Shown: piece after piece, positions 16,933 through 26,000 of the stretch
Layout of the letters: each line of letters begins with the position of its first letter
Numbering within the stretch: the stretch's first letter is position 1
Source of the DNA: Terriglobia bacterium
Lineage (GTDB): Bacteria; Acidobacteriota; Terriglobia; Terriglobales; Acidobacteriaceae
Assembly: GCA_020072585.1 (NCBI GenBank)
Contig: JAIQGL010000009.1
Coordinates: 1-64,000 of the forward strand
Direction of reading: 5' to 3'
DNA: 64,000 nucleotides
The notes under the pieces: generated by a model
Told to the model about the DNA's origin: nothing
What the model saw: the letters and a program-made list of their open reading frames with translations, nothing else
The model's database searches: none
Translations under genes and position numbers: made by a program

Positions 16933-18545
16933 ATGTCCGCATATTCACGCTGGACGGCGCTCACCGCGAACACGTGGCAAGGTGGTCAGCCGGCCTGCGC
17001 GCACTCGATTCGGGAATCCACTTGGAAGTATCTGCCGATCTGGCGCTGGCCGCGCGCGCACTCTGGCTGGGAGAGCCCTTTGTGGTTGCTGGGTCCCCCA
17101 CCGCCCTCAATCACTACTTTGACTCATTTGAGAGCTCTGCGCTCACAATCTTGGAAGACTGTGCCTATTGCTGGGTACTCACCAATTTACCAAAATATCG
17201 ACATCCGCGAATCCCGAGAGACCGGGTCGTGGCACTGAATTGGAATGCGGACGAGCAGAACGTGGTCTATGAGCGCCTCCAGGTTTTAAAGATTTTTTCT
17301 CGGCTCGCAGGACTAAGTAGACACATGCATCACCTTCGACAGGAGATCATGCGGATCGCGGAAGGCCGCAAGGGGCCCTGGTCGCCGGTGCTCATTCTGG
17401 GTGCGACTGGTTCCGGCAAGGAAGAGGTTGCGCAAGCTCTCTTCAAGGTAAGCGAACGTGGAAACCGTCCAACGGATATGCAGTGCATCAGCGGATCATG
17501 GCTCAATGTTGATCCAGGCCTCGGCTTGAGCGAAATCCTCGGCATTGAGCCGGGAGTTGCCAGCCAAGTGCACGGTCGGCCTGGACTGGTGGAGCTCTTT
17601 TCTGAAGGAGCCTTGTTTGTCGACGATTTCGAAACAGCGCCCAAGAGTGTCCAGGAGACCCTGCTACGAATCATCTCCACACCCAAAAACCAGCCGGCTC
17701 CTTATCGGCGTATCGGAGGACGGGAAGACAGGACCACAAATGTGTGGCTTCTTTTTGCAACAAATGCAAATGTCGACCAACTCCTGCAAGACGATAGGCT
17801 CCGTGAAGACTTCATGTATCGATTTGAGGATCGTGTTCTGATCGTACCTCCTTTGCAAAAACGCCCTGCCGACTTTCCGGCAATTGCACGGTGGATCTGG
17901 CGCCAGCTTTGGGACGTTCCGGAAGAAAAAGCTCTGCCGGTCCCTTTGGGATCCGATGCTCTCAGGCAGCTATCTACCTGTAATCTCGCTTGGGAAGGCA
18001 ACGTCCGCACTCTGCGTGCATTTCTTGCTCTGGTAGTCTCCATGAAGAAGCTCCCGATCCACAACCAACATGCGCTTAGTACGCTATTCAACATCATCCT
18101 GCAGCGAGGCAAAACCTACAAGGAATGGGTGGGTATAGTTGCCTCGGATGTCTTTACAGGAGGACCCCATTCTGCAATTTCGCCCCTCGCGGAGGATATC
18201 TGTGCTGCTCCTTGCGAGTCCGAAGCGCGTCTCTTTTTGACTCAGCCAGGATGGGAACAGCTGGAAAAAGTTGTTGCTCGCCTTTCCGGAAGGAAGCCAT
18301 TCTCCAGGGATGGAATTCGCCGGCGTTTGGCACAAATAATTTGTTACGTTGAGCAAATGCCGTCGATCGAAATTGCCGACGCACAGGCACTCTCGCAGAT
18401 GTCGAACACGCAAGCAAGAAATGATCTCAGAGCGCTATGTGCAACAGGTCTGCTGCGAAAAGCGACAAAGGATTCATCGAGAAACAATGCACGCGCCATT
18501 TATGTGAAGAACGAGCACTTCTTCGTATCGACCAGGAACACGTAG
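16929..18545 (+). CDS. NtrC-like AAA+ protein without GAFTGA loop, with C-terminal winged-helix-like domain
   Basis: The GTG at 16929 overlaps the preceding stop (GTGA) behind AGGAGGAG, giving 538 residues. The N-terminal 150 residues are unassigned. The AAA+ core has Walker A GATGSGKEE (about 157), Walker B GALFVDDFE (about 227), sensor FATNAN (about 276) and the RLREDFMYRFEDRV arginine region. The sequence between Walker A and B reads GIEPGVASQVHGRPG where sigma-54 activators carry GAFTGA, so contact with sigma-54 is unlikely. The C-terminus (about 488-530; MSNTQARNDLRALCATGLLR) resembles a winged helix that could bind DNA. It is probably the output of the sensor/receiver operon, acting by a sigma-54-independent mechanism. 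Confidence 0.6.
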   Translation: MNVRIFTLDGAHREHVARWSAGLRALDSGIHLEVSADLALAARALWLGEPFVVAGSPTALNHYFDSFESSALTILEDCAYCWVLTNLPKYRHPRIPRDRVVALNWNADEQNVVYERLQVLKIFSRLAGLSRHMHHLRQEIMRIAEGRKGPWSPVLILGATGSGKEEVAQALFKVSERGNRPTDMQCISGSWLNVDPGLGLSEILGIEPGVASQVHGRPGLVELFSEGALFVDDFETAPKSVQETLLRIISTPKNQPAPYRRIGGREDRTTNVWLLFATNANVDQLLQDDRLREDFMYRFEDRVLIVPPLQKRPADFPAIARWIWRQLWDVPEEKALPVPLGSDALRQLSTCNLAWEGNVRTLRAFLALVVSMKKLPIHNQHALSTLFNIILQRGKTYKEWVGIVASDVFTGGPHSAISPLAEDICAAPCESEARLFLTQPGWEQLEKVVARLSGRKPFSRDGIRRRLAQIICYVEQMPSIEIADAQALSQMSNTQARNDLRALCATGLLRKATKDSSRNNARAIYVKNEHFFVSTRNT

Positions 18546-18547
18546 TC

Positions 18548-18591
18548 GCTGTGGACGCAGGCTGGCCGGCGTGACGCCAGAGTGCCACAGC
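18548..18591. terminator. Hairpin between convergent genes
   Basis: GCTGTGG (18548-18554) pairs with CCACAGC (18585-18591). An inner CTGGC/GCCAG pair (18562-18566 with 18576-18580) extends the fold. It lies directly after the AAA+ stop, in a 154-bp convergent spacer that has no gene. It has no T-run, so it may act as a weak or bidirectional terminator. Confidence 0.35.
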
Positions 18592-18699
18592 CCACCGCAG
18601 CGTCCTGCATTGCAACCGAATTTGAACCGCAACTTACCGTGCAAACCCGCGGTTCACAGTGTCTGTTGCATTACGCCAAAGGATGGCAGCTTAACCAAG

Positions 18700-21600
18700 C
18701 TAAAACAAAAACTTCAACGCAAGCTGAATCTGCCGTGGTGTATAGGCGGGATTCGTGCGAACGATTCGTCCAAATGCCGAGGACGCTGGCAATGTAGACG
18801 CGACTAAGTTCGTGGTAACGTCATGATTCTGGTCATTGGCGACAAAATAGCTTGGCGTATTTGTCGCATTGAAGAACTCAGCCCGGAACTGCATCCTATA
18901 TTGCTCCTTCACGGTAAATGCTTTGCAGAGAGAAAAATCAAAATGCCGGAAATGCGGCCCGTACAGACTGTTGCGCGGCGTGTTTCCAATGGTGCCTTGT
19001 GGCGAATCATTAATAAATGCGTTCCTGTTGAACCATTCGCTGACATTCGGGTCCGGCACTGACGCCGGTGCGACCTGCCGGGGCCGTGTTGGTCCAGGAC
19101 TGATAGAACTGGGGAAGACCGAATTGGAACGACTGGTGAAGTTATCCGTGATGCTAAAGGGATTGCCGGTGTTCCAGACCAGGATCTCGTTCGCTTGCCA
19201 GCCGGCTAAAAGCATCCTCTTGATTCCGGTGAGGTGACGGCCAAAAGGTAGTTCGTAACTGCCGCTCAAGACAAAACGGTGCCGCACATCAAGGTCACTA
19301 TTTCCTGATTCCGTACCCTTGATGTTATAGGGATTAGCGTTCGAGAATCCCTCCTGTCCTTCATTGCTCAATCCGGCGGCATCATCGATCGCATGTGACC
19401 AGGTGTAGTTTGCCGCGATTGTGAGACCGCGTTGGTAATGTCGTTGTAATGACGCTTGCAGCGCATGGTAAGTAGAAGAGCCCTCGCTGAGGTAGAAGCC
19501 AACCCCGCCGAGATTGGGCAACACAGTGGCAGTAGGGCGACCAATGTTTTGCGGTAAGGGGCCTGGAAATGAGTCTGGATTGGGGAGATTGATGTCATTA
19601 ATCACGATCGGCAGGTGGCGCCCCAGATGGCCTACATATCCGACGCTCGCTACATTCTGGCCGAAAGCTTTTTCTGCAACGAGGTTGATTTGATAGACGA
19701 CTCCCGACTTTAGATCCAACTGCACCGCTTCCAAGCTCAAATTCTTGGTGTTGATCGTTTGCGGAACTGGCGCAGGGATGCCTTGCGCCAAAGACGTAGT
19801 TTGTCCGTTGTTTGAATTGCATAGGGGCGATACTGGGCTGCCTGGTGTATGCAACTCAATTTGGACCGCCAAGGCAGATGCACAGGCTGGAGAGTAAACC
19901 GAGGTGAATGGCGCATTTTTCAGGGCTGCGTTCGAGGTGTAGTTTCCCGGGAAATAGCTGAGAGCGAAACCGCCGCGAACCACGATTCCTTGGCCGAAAA
20001 GACCGGCAAATCCAACGCGAGGCGCAAGATTGAAGTAATCGGTCTTGACGCCGGCTGTGCTGGAAACCCCATCTTGGCCTGCCACAAGCAATTGCTCAGT
20101 CTTCAAATCGAAGTTGGAGATGCGATTGTGAGCTTCAGTAAATGGGGTGAATATGTCGTATCGCGCGCCATAGTTCACCGTAATCCTTCGGGTGACTTTC
20201 CAATGATCTTGATAATAGATACTGGGCTCCCAGGTCCGGTAATCTGGCGGGATAAGGCTATTGGCGCGATTCTCGCTCACAAACGCACCGACCAGGAATG
20301 AAGCGAGGGGATTGAAGTCAATGGGCAGGCCAAACCGGATCTGTCCATTTGCATTCGCGCTTTGAAGCTCCCGGGTTTGGCGGCGTATCAAAGCAACCCC
20401 ACCCTTAATGGTGTGGGAACCCCGGTTGTATGTAAATGCTCCGTTATATTGAAAGGTGTTGTCAAGGTCCTGCAGCGGGACAAACTCGCTATCTCCAAGA
20501 GATGCAAGGCCAACAATGTCAATCAGCGGTAAGCCGGTACTGGCAGGGCCGAAGTTTACATTGCTGGGAAAGCCTACGGCTGTCGCGGCATTGGTGCCTG
20601 CGTTAGGCGAATTGGAAGCATTATTGATACGTGTATATGCCGCTTTCACCTCAAGCAAGAGCGCTGGGTTGAATATGTGCATGTAGTTGGATTGGAGGCT
20701 GTTCGCAATATTCCGCGCTGGCCCCGAAAAGCCAAAGTCACCGCTGCCGGGGCTGATCAATGTACCGCCAATGCTCACTGACGGCAAGTTGTTTGGGATA
20801 TTCGTTGCGACGCTGTTCAGAGTGTAGCGTACATAGAAGATATCTGAATCGCCGAAGCGATGGTCCACACGCGCATCCCCAGTGTGGCTGAACTGAGTCT
20901 GGCTTGGAACATAGACAAAGTTGTTCGAGATCGCTCCCGGTTCTCCGGTATTTGGGGCGGGAAACAGAGTGAATAGCTTGGCAGCAATCGGATCAACTGG
21001 TAGTCCGGCTGTTTGCGGGTCTGAATCGATGATCCCCTGTGGACCGAGCGCACGCTCAGTTAAAGTGGGCACCGAGCTGAAGATAGGGTTGGGGACTCCC
21101 GCCACTTGGCGAAAGCCTTCATAAGCTGCAAAGAAGAAGGTTCGGTCACGGTGGATTGGGCCCCCTATACTGCCGCCAAAATCATTCTGGATCAGCTTCG
21201 ACTGCGGGCTGATTGTGGTTGTGGCGTTCGGCACCGGATTAAATGGATTCCTGGCGTTGAATATAGTGTTTTTAATGAATTCGTAGAGCGAACCGTGGAA
21301 ATTGTTTGTCCCAGCCTTAGTGATAATGCTAATCACTCCTCCGGCCGCACGTCCGACCTCCGGCGCAAATTCGCTGGTTTGCACGAAAATCTCCTCGATG
21401 GCATCCAATGACGGCTTAACGCCAATGGTTCCAATCACCCGTTCGTTGTTATCGGTGCCGTCAATGATGTGGTTGTTGAGTACGTCATCCTGCCCATTGA
21501 CGGAAAACGATGTAGTTTGTCGCCTATCATCAGGGCGTTGGCCGCTCCCAAGTCCATTGATGCTAGCGGCTTCGGTTACACCCGGCGCAAGCACGACTAG

Positions 21601-22104
21601 GCTCGTCAGGTTACGGGTGGAGGACGGCAGATCCTCAACGGTTCGCTCGGTTACAGTAGAGTGAATTGTGGAATCGTCCATCTGGAGCAGCGGCGTCACA
21701 GTTCTTACGACCAGAATCTCATTGTTCTTGCCGACCCGCATACGGACGTTAATGCGGGCGCGTTCCCCGGCCACCAGAGTCACTTGACTGGTGCCCCCCC
21801 TGAATCCAGGATCTTCCACCTGCACTAAGTAGGTCCCGGGCGGTAGAAACGTGAAGACATAATCACCAGTCCTGTTGGTTTTAGTCTTCCGGATCTCATT
21901 TGTGCCCAGATTTGTAACGGTAACTTTGGCGCTCACCAGTACGGCGCCGGTATCATCCGTTACCGTACCCAGCAACTCAGCACTAGTTAGCTGGGCGCGG
22001 GCAGTAGCTCCTGACAGCAACATCGTCCCCAGTAATGACATCAATAAGAGAGAAGCCGTCTGGCAGCGAGTCCGCAGCATTGCTCGTTGACAGTTGATCT
22101 GCAT
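18700..22104 (-). CDS. Oar-like TonB-dependent receptor with N-terminal Cna-B/carboxypeptidase-regulatory domain
   Basis: 1134 residues with a signal sequence ending near ATARAQ (about residue 38). A beta-sandwich of carboxypeptidase-regulatory type follows (about 40-125; GTVTDDTGAVLVSAKVTVTN, GTYLVQVEDPGF). Then comes a plug domain (TVEDLPSSTRNLTSLVVLAPG, FSVNGQDDVLNNHIIDG, AGGVISIITKAGTNNFHGS) and a long outer-membrane beta-barrel ending in LALKFLF, with the terminal Phe needed for barrel assembly. This is the dominant receptor type of Acidobacteria and probably takes up glycans or other large substrates. No strong ribosome-binding site marks the start; ATG at 22080 is an alternative. Confidence 0.85.
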   Translation of the reverse strand: MQINCQRAMLRTRCQTASLLLMSLLGTMLLSGATARAQLTSAELLGTVTDDTGAVLVSAKVTVTNLGTNEIRKTKTNRTGDYVFTFLPPGTYLVQVEDPGFRGGTSQVTLVAGERARINVRMRVGKNNEILVVRTVTPLLQMDDSTIHSTVTERTVEDLPSSTRNLTSLVVLAPGVTEAASINGLGSGQRPDDRRQTTSFSVNGQDDVLNNHIIDGTDNNERVIGTIGVKPSLDAIEEIFVQTSEFAPEVGRAAGGVISIITKAGTNNFHGSLYEFIKNTIFNARNPFNPVPNATTTISPQSKLIQNDFGGSIGGPIHRDRTFFFAAYEGFRQVAGVPNPIFSSVPTLTERALGPQGIIDSDPQTAGLPVDPIAAKLFTLFPAPNTGEPGAISNNFVYVPSQTQFSHTGDARVDHRFGDSDIFYVRYTLNSVATNIPNNLPSVSIGGTLISPGSGDFGFSGPARNIANSLQSNYMHIFNPALLLEVKAAYTRINNASNSPNAGTNAATAVGFPSNVNFGPASTGLPLIDIVGLASLGDSEFVPLQDLDNTFQYNGAFTYNRGSHTIKGGVALIRRQTRELQSANANGQIRFGLPIDFNPLASFLVGAFVSENRANSLIPPDYRTWEPSIYYQDHWKVTRRITVNYGARYDIFTPFTEAHNRISNFDLKTEQLLVAGQDGVSSTAGVKTDYFNLAPRVGFAGLFGQGIVVRGGFALSYFPGNYTSNAALKNAPFTSVYSPACASALAVQIELHTPGSPVSPLCNSNNGQTTSLAQGIPAPVPQTINTKNLSLEAVQLDLKSGVVYQINLVAEKAFGQNVASVGYVGHLGRHLPIVINDINLPNPDSFPGPLPQNIGRPTATVLPNLGGVGFYLSEGSSTYHALQASLQRHYQRGLTIAANYTWSHAIDDAAGLSNEGQEGFSNANPYNIKGTESGNSDLDVRHRFVLSGSYELPFGRHLTGIKRMLLAGWQANEILVWNTGNPFSITDNFTSRSNSVFPSSISPGPTRPRQVAPASVPDPNVSEWFNRNAFINDSPQGTIGNTPRNSLYGPHFRHFDFSLCKAFTVKEQYRMQFRAEFFNATNTPSYFVANDQNHDVTTNLVASTLPASSAFGRIVRTNPAYTPRQIQLALKFLF

Positions 22105-22258
22105 TGAATTTCATTCGCGAGAGGCAAAAGCCTAGTCTAATCCGCACGAGTTTCCAAGGGTAAAATGACGGAGGTCAGTTTGAGTATTTTCCTGACACGT
22201 TGTATGGCGCTACGACGGATAATGTGAGTCGCTCTTTAGGAGGGCCGTCTCGCAGGTG

Positions 22259-22714
22259 CATATTACTCTCAGGTGGCCGAATCGGCTAGAAATGGTCGCT
22301 AGTAAGGTGTTATCTCCCGGTTTGTGAACGAATGCGGATTCCCATCGCCCCTCTTATCGAACGCATGCATGCCCGCTGCTGGCTCTTGACGGCCAGTGTT
22401 CTCCCTACTGGTCCAACTTTTGACTTTTTTCAGAATTTGACTTTGGCTCTGGCTCTGCTCCCAGATGCAGCATAGCGGTGATTGTCCGTCCTCAAAGAAT
22501 TTTGCGCAAAAGACTGCGCGGATGGGCACCAAATGCTGAAGTTTCATGGACACTAAGATTGGGTGGCGAGTATAGCATTCTTCACCATTACATCAAATTA
22601 AGTTGCTTGTTTGCAATGATTTAACACGTTTGCTTTCCAGACAGGCAGAGTTGGAATCACATTTAAATTATTGAAAATAAATTATTTAGATGTGCCGAAG
22701 AAGGGACTCGAACT
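22259..22714. repeat. Left copy of ~0.46 kb direct repeat, ending in a tRNA-Leu 3' fragment
   Basis: From CATATTACTCTCAGGTGGCC (22259) the sequence closely follows 39004 onward. Shared blocks include TCTCCCGGTTTGTGAACG, TTTGACTTTGGCTCTG and CATAGCGGTGATTGT, and both copies end in TGCCGAAGAAGGGACTCGAA, the 3' end of tRNA-Leu. At 22715 the match to the tRNA stops, whereas the right copy continues into the whole tRNA. The copies differ by substitutions and small indels. This is the pattern of an attachment site left by integration at a tRNA, or of tandem integrations. Confidence 0.65.
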
Positions 22715-22952
22715 GCCCTCATTTTTGCAAATCTCTGATTCTCAAGCCAGATAGCCTCAAATACGCATGAACACAGGGAATTCTTTGATTTCTGCCCTTT
22801 CCGCTGTTTCCGCCCTTTCCGCCCAGTAGAACCAATTTCTGCATTTTATGGACAGGATGGACAGGAAGCGTCAACCGGAAAAAGAATAAAGCAGCTGGTT
22901 CGGACCAAAGGGAGCGGAGGTTGAAATCCTCTCCCCCATGTCCGGCCCAGAC

Positions 22953-22990
22953 ACATGGGTGGCAGAAATGTACCGGCTACATGGGTGCCA
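22953..22990. repeat. Pair of ACATGGGTG 12-bp direct repeats, IS-end-like
   Basis: ACATGGGTGGCA (22953-22964) and ACATGGGTGCCA (22979-22990) recur with a 26-bp period. They resemble, from memory, tandem motifs at the ends of IS481/integrase-core elements in soil bacteria. No transposase is present, so this may be a solo end. Confidence 0.3.
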
Positions 22991-23053
22991 ACCTGGGGCC
23001 GAACGGGGTTGTCGAGTGGTTCTAACACACGGGTTCAACTAACATTTATCTGC

Positions 23054-26000
23054 CTAAGGCCGAGGAATTCGGGGGATTGGAACCACCTCGTAAGCATCGC
23101 CGTAGGAAATTTCCTGCAGGATATATGATCCGCTAATAATACCTCCCTGAATATAATTTTCATAAGCTGGCACCTGCTTTACTCTGCATGCGATTTGGCT
23201 CTCTTGTGATGATGCAAAAGGATACTCATCAAGGCTCGTGCCTGGCACTTGGCGAAACTCTGCTTTATGTTCAGCCAGACATGTTTGTCTATTAATCTTT
23301 GCCTGGGCAGGATCAACTCTATGGAGAATGAACGGCCCACCACTTATCACATTGTTATAAATGGCGGGAATGATTTCTTGAGGAATAGGCACTATCTTGA
23401 AATCCTGTTTCTTCTTTGTGCTACTCTGCGTTTCCTCCTTGCTGATTGCTCTCGCTTTTGCAATCAAATCGGCCACAGACAAAGAATTGGTTGTAGTGGC
23501 TGTCTCAGCGACTGCAAATGCGTCAGCGCTGGCTAATGTATCTCCCCCGAATATGTCAGCCGCAGCGCCACCTATTGATTGATCTAACTGGTCAGTGATT
23601 TGGGGTAAAAGCTTAGTAATCGCAATAGTGGCGATCAGTGCCAATCCGGCATATCCCACCATGCTCGTATTGAGTTCTGCGACCGTTTCATGTCCGGAAT
23701 AATCAACATTATTAACCGGATCAGCTGCCGCATATAGATACTTATGGAGCGAAACAGGGTTTTGAGAGCTGCCCTCATATGTGTCAAGGGTCCAGAACCG
23801 GCCCTGCCTCTGGTCGTAATATCTCGCGCGGTTGTAGTAGATGCCCAGAGCTGGATCGAACTGCTCGCCGGCAAACAGGTAATTGTTCGGCGTGGTTCCG
23901 GTTTGCGAGATCAGGTTGCCGAAAGCGTCGTAGTCGTAGGTGTCAGTGATGGCTCCGGTAGAACTAATGAGGAACCGGACGGAGCCGTGCCCGTCATAAC
24001 CGTAGAAAGACAGCCCTTGGCCATTAGCCGTTAGCCTTTGGCTGATGAGTGAGAGACCGATGCTGTAGGTCCGAGAAACCGCGCCATTCTGAATTTCGTC
24101 CATCACCTGGGCGTAGCCAGTGAGGTTCTGGTCGGCCACGAGGTAGCTCGTCGACACTCCAGCAACCGTCTCCTGGACGCGATTGCCGTCGCCGTCATAC
24201 ACCAGCGAAACACCTCCGGCCTGCACCAGGCGGTTTTCAAAGTCGTAAACGTTTGTCCCGACGCCGGCGTTCAGGAGGTTACCATTGGCGTCATACGGAT
24301 CGGTTGCAGTGCGATCATTGGCGTCATAGTTCAACAGGCCGGTGGCAGGAACGGCGGGAACAGTCGAGTTGCGTTGCAGGCGGTTGCCCACGGAGTCGTA
24401 CTGATAGCTGACGGCGCCATTCTGCGTGGCTGCGCCGGCGATGGTCTCTGAGGTCAGGCGATAGAGATCGTCGTACGTGTAGTTCACCGCGCGACCGCTC
24501 AACTCGGCCGCGGCAAGACGGTTGCCCGCCGGTCCCAGAGTATAGGTGTAACTGGAGATCTGAGTTCCGGGAGCACAGGCAAGAGCGCCTGTGCCACACG
24601 AACTTTGCATGTTGGTGAGCCGATTCAGAGTGTTATAGGTGTAGCTGCTCTGGACTCCGTTGGGATAGGTGAAGCCGCCGAGATTGCCGGCGGCGTCGTA
24701 ACTGTAGGTAGTGGTCCCGGATGCGTCCGTGACTGACGCGAGGCGATTCAGAACATCGTAGGTGTACGTCATGGACGCGCCGCCGGTGTTCGATGACTTG
24801 AGGGTCAAAACATTCCCCGCCGCGTCATAGGTGTAGGTCAACGTTCCCGCGGGCGTGGCCTTGGTCAGGAGGCGGTCGCGGCTGTCATAGGTATAGTTGG
24901 TAGTGCCGGAGGGGTCCACCATGGAGCTGCGGCGACCCATATTGTTGTAGTTGTACGTGACCTGCGTAGCGCCGCATAGCCCGCCCGCGCAGGACCCGGT
25001 TGAGAAGAAGGCATCGGCCGTCTGCGTCTTCAGCCGGTTCATGGTGTCGTAAGTGTATGTGGTGTTATGGCCGTTGAAGTCGCCCCTGGAAGCCAAGTTG
25101 CCCACGGCGTCATAGCCGTAGGTCTCCTTCATGCCCAAAGGCAGAGTGCGCGAGATGCGGCGGCCAAGCTGGTCATAAGCGAAGCGCGTGGCGTGGCTGT
25201 TGGCGTCAGTCTGGCTGATGCGGTTGCCCACCTCGTCATAACCATAGGTGGTGACCAGCGGGGAGCCGTTCAGGAACTGCGTGACCGTGCTCAGGCGGCC
25301 AATTGCGTCGTAACCGAACTGCATAACTTTGCCTGCCTGGTCGGTCTTCGCAACCTGGCGGCCCAGAGCATCGTACGTGACGGAATCCGAGGTCTGGTCG
25401 GGATAGGTGGTCTGGGTGCGGCGGTTCGAATTGTCATAGACGAACCGCGTGGTGTGGTTCAGCGCGTCGGTCATCGCGGTCTGGTTGCCCGCATTGTCGT
25501 AGCTGAAGCTGGTGACGTTATTCAGCGCATCTGTGACTGAAGTGCGGCGCCCGGCGTCGTCATAGGCATAGAAGGTTGAGTGGTTCAGCGCGTCGATGGT
25601 CTGGATGGTCTGCCCGATTGGGTCATAGACCGTTTGCGTAAACTTAAGGTCCGGATAGGTGGTCTTCGTGAGGCGTCCGAGCGCGTCATAGGTATATGCC
25701 GTAATGCGATTCAACCGGTCAACCGAGGTGAGCCGGTGATCGTCGGCATCGTAGGTGAAAGACTCCGTGGTCAGGTCGGGATACGTTGTCTTGGACAGGC
25801 GGCCGTTGTTGTCGTAATCGTAGTGCGTCTTGCGATTGAGAGCATCGAAGACGTCGCTCGGCTTGGCGATGGTGTTATATACCGTCTGCGTGGACGTGTT
25901 ATCGGGATTGATCGTCTTTACCAGCCGGTTATCGGCGTCGTACTGGTACTGCGTGGTCAGGGTTTCCGTGGTCCCGTCTGACTTGGTGCGGGTCACGGCC

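Larger units (their letters stand above)
22105..23053. other. Gene-free spacer with repeat and mobile-element debris
   Basis: No supported gene lies in these 949 bp between the TonB receptor (22104) and the RHS protein stop (23054). It holds the left copy of the direct repeat (22259-22714) and a Pyr-rich stretch of repeated CCCTTTCCGC units (about 22796-22826). It also holds a tRNA T-arm-like GGAGGTTGAAATCCTC (22916-22931) and the ACATGGGTG direct repeats. An immunity gene would be expected here for an RHS toxin; none is visible on either strand. Confidence 0.5.

Noticed and set aside
16929-18545. Sigma-54-dependent activator
   Set aside because: GAFTGA motif absent between Walker A and B, and no Fis-type helix at the C-terminus.
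22299-22553. Small protein conserved in the two direct repeats
   Set aside because: The open frames in the two copies differ in frame and sequence because of indels; coding is not conserved.
22910-22945. A second complete tRNA gene
   Set aside because: Only a T-arm-like hairpin is visible; no acceptor, D or anticodon arms could be formed.
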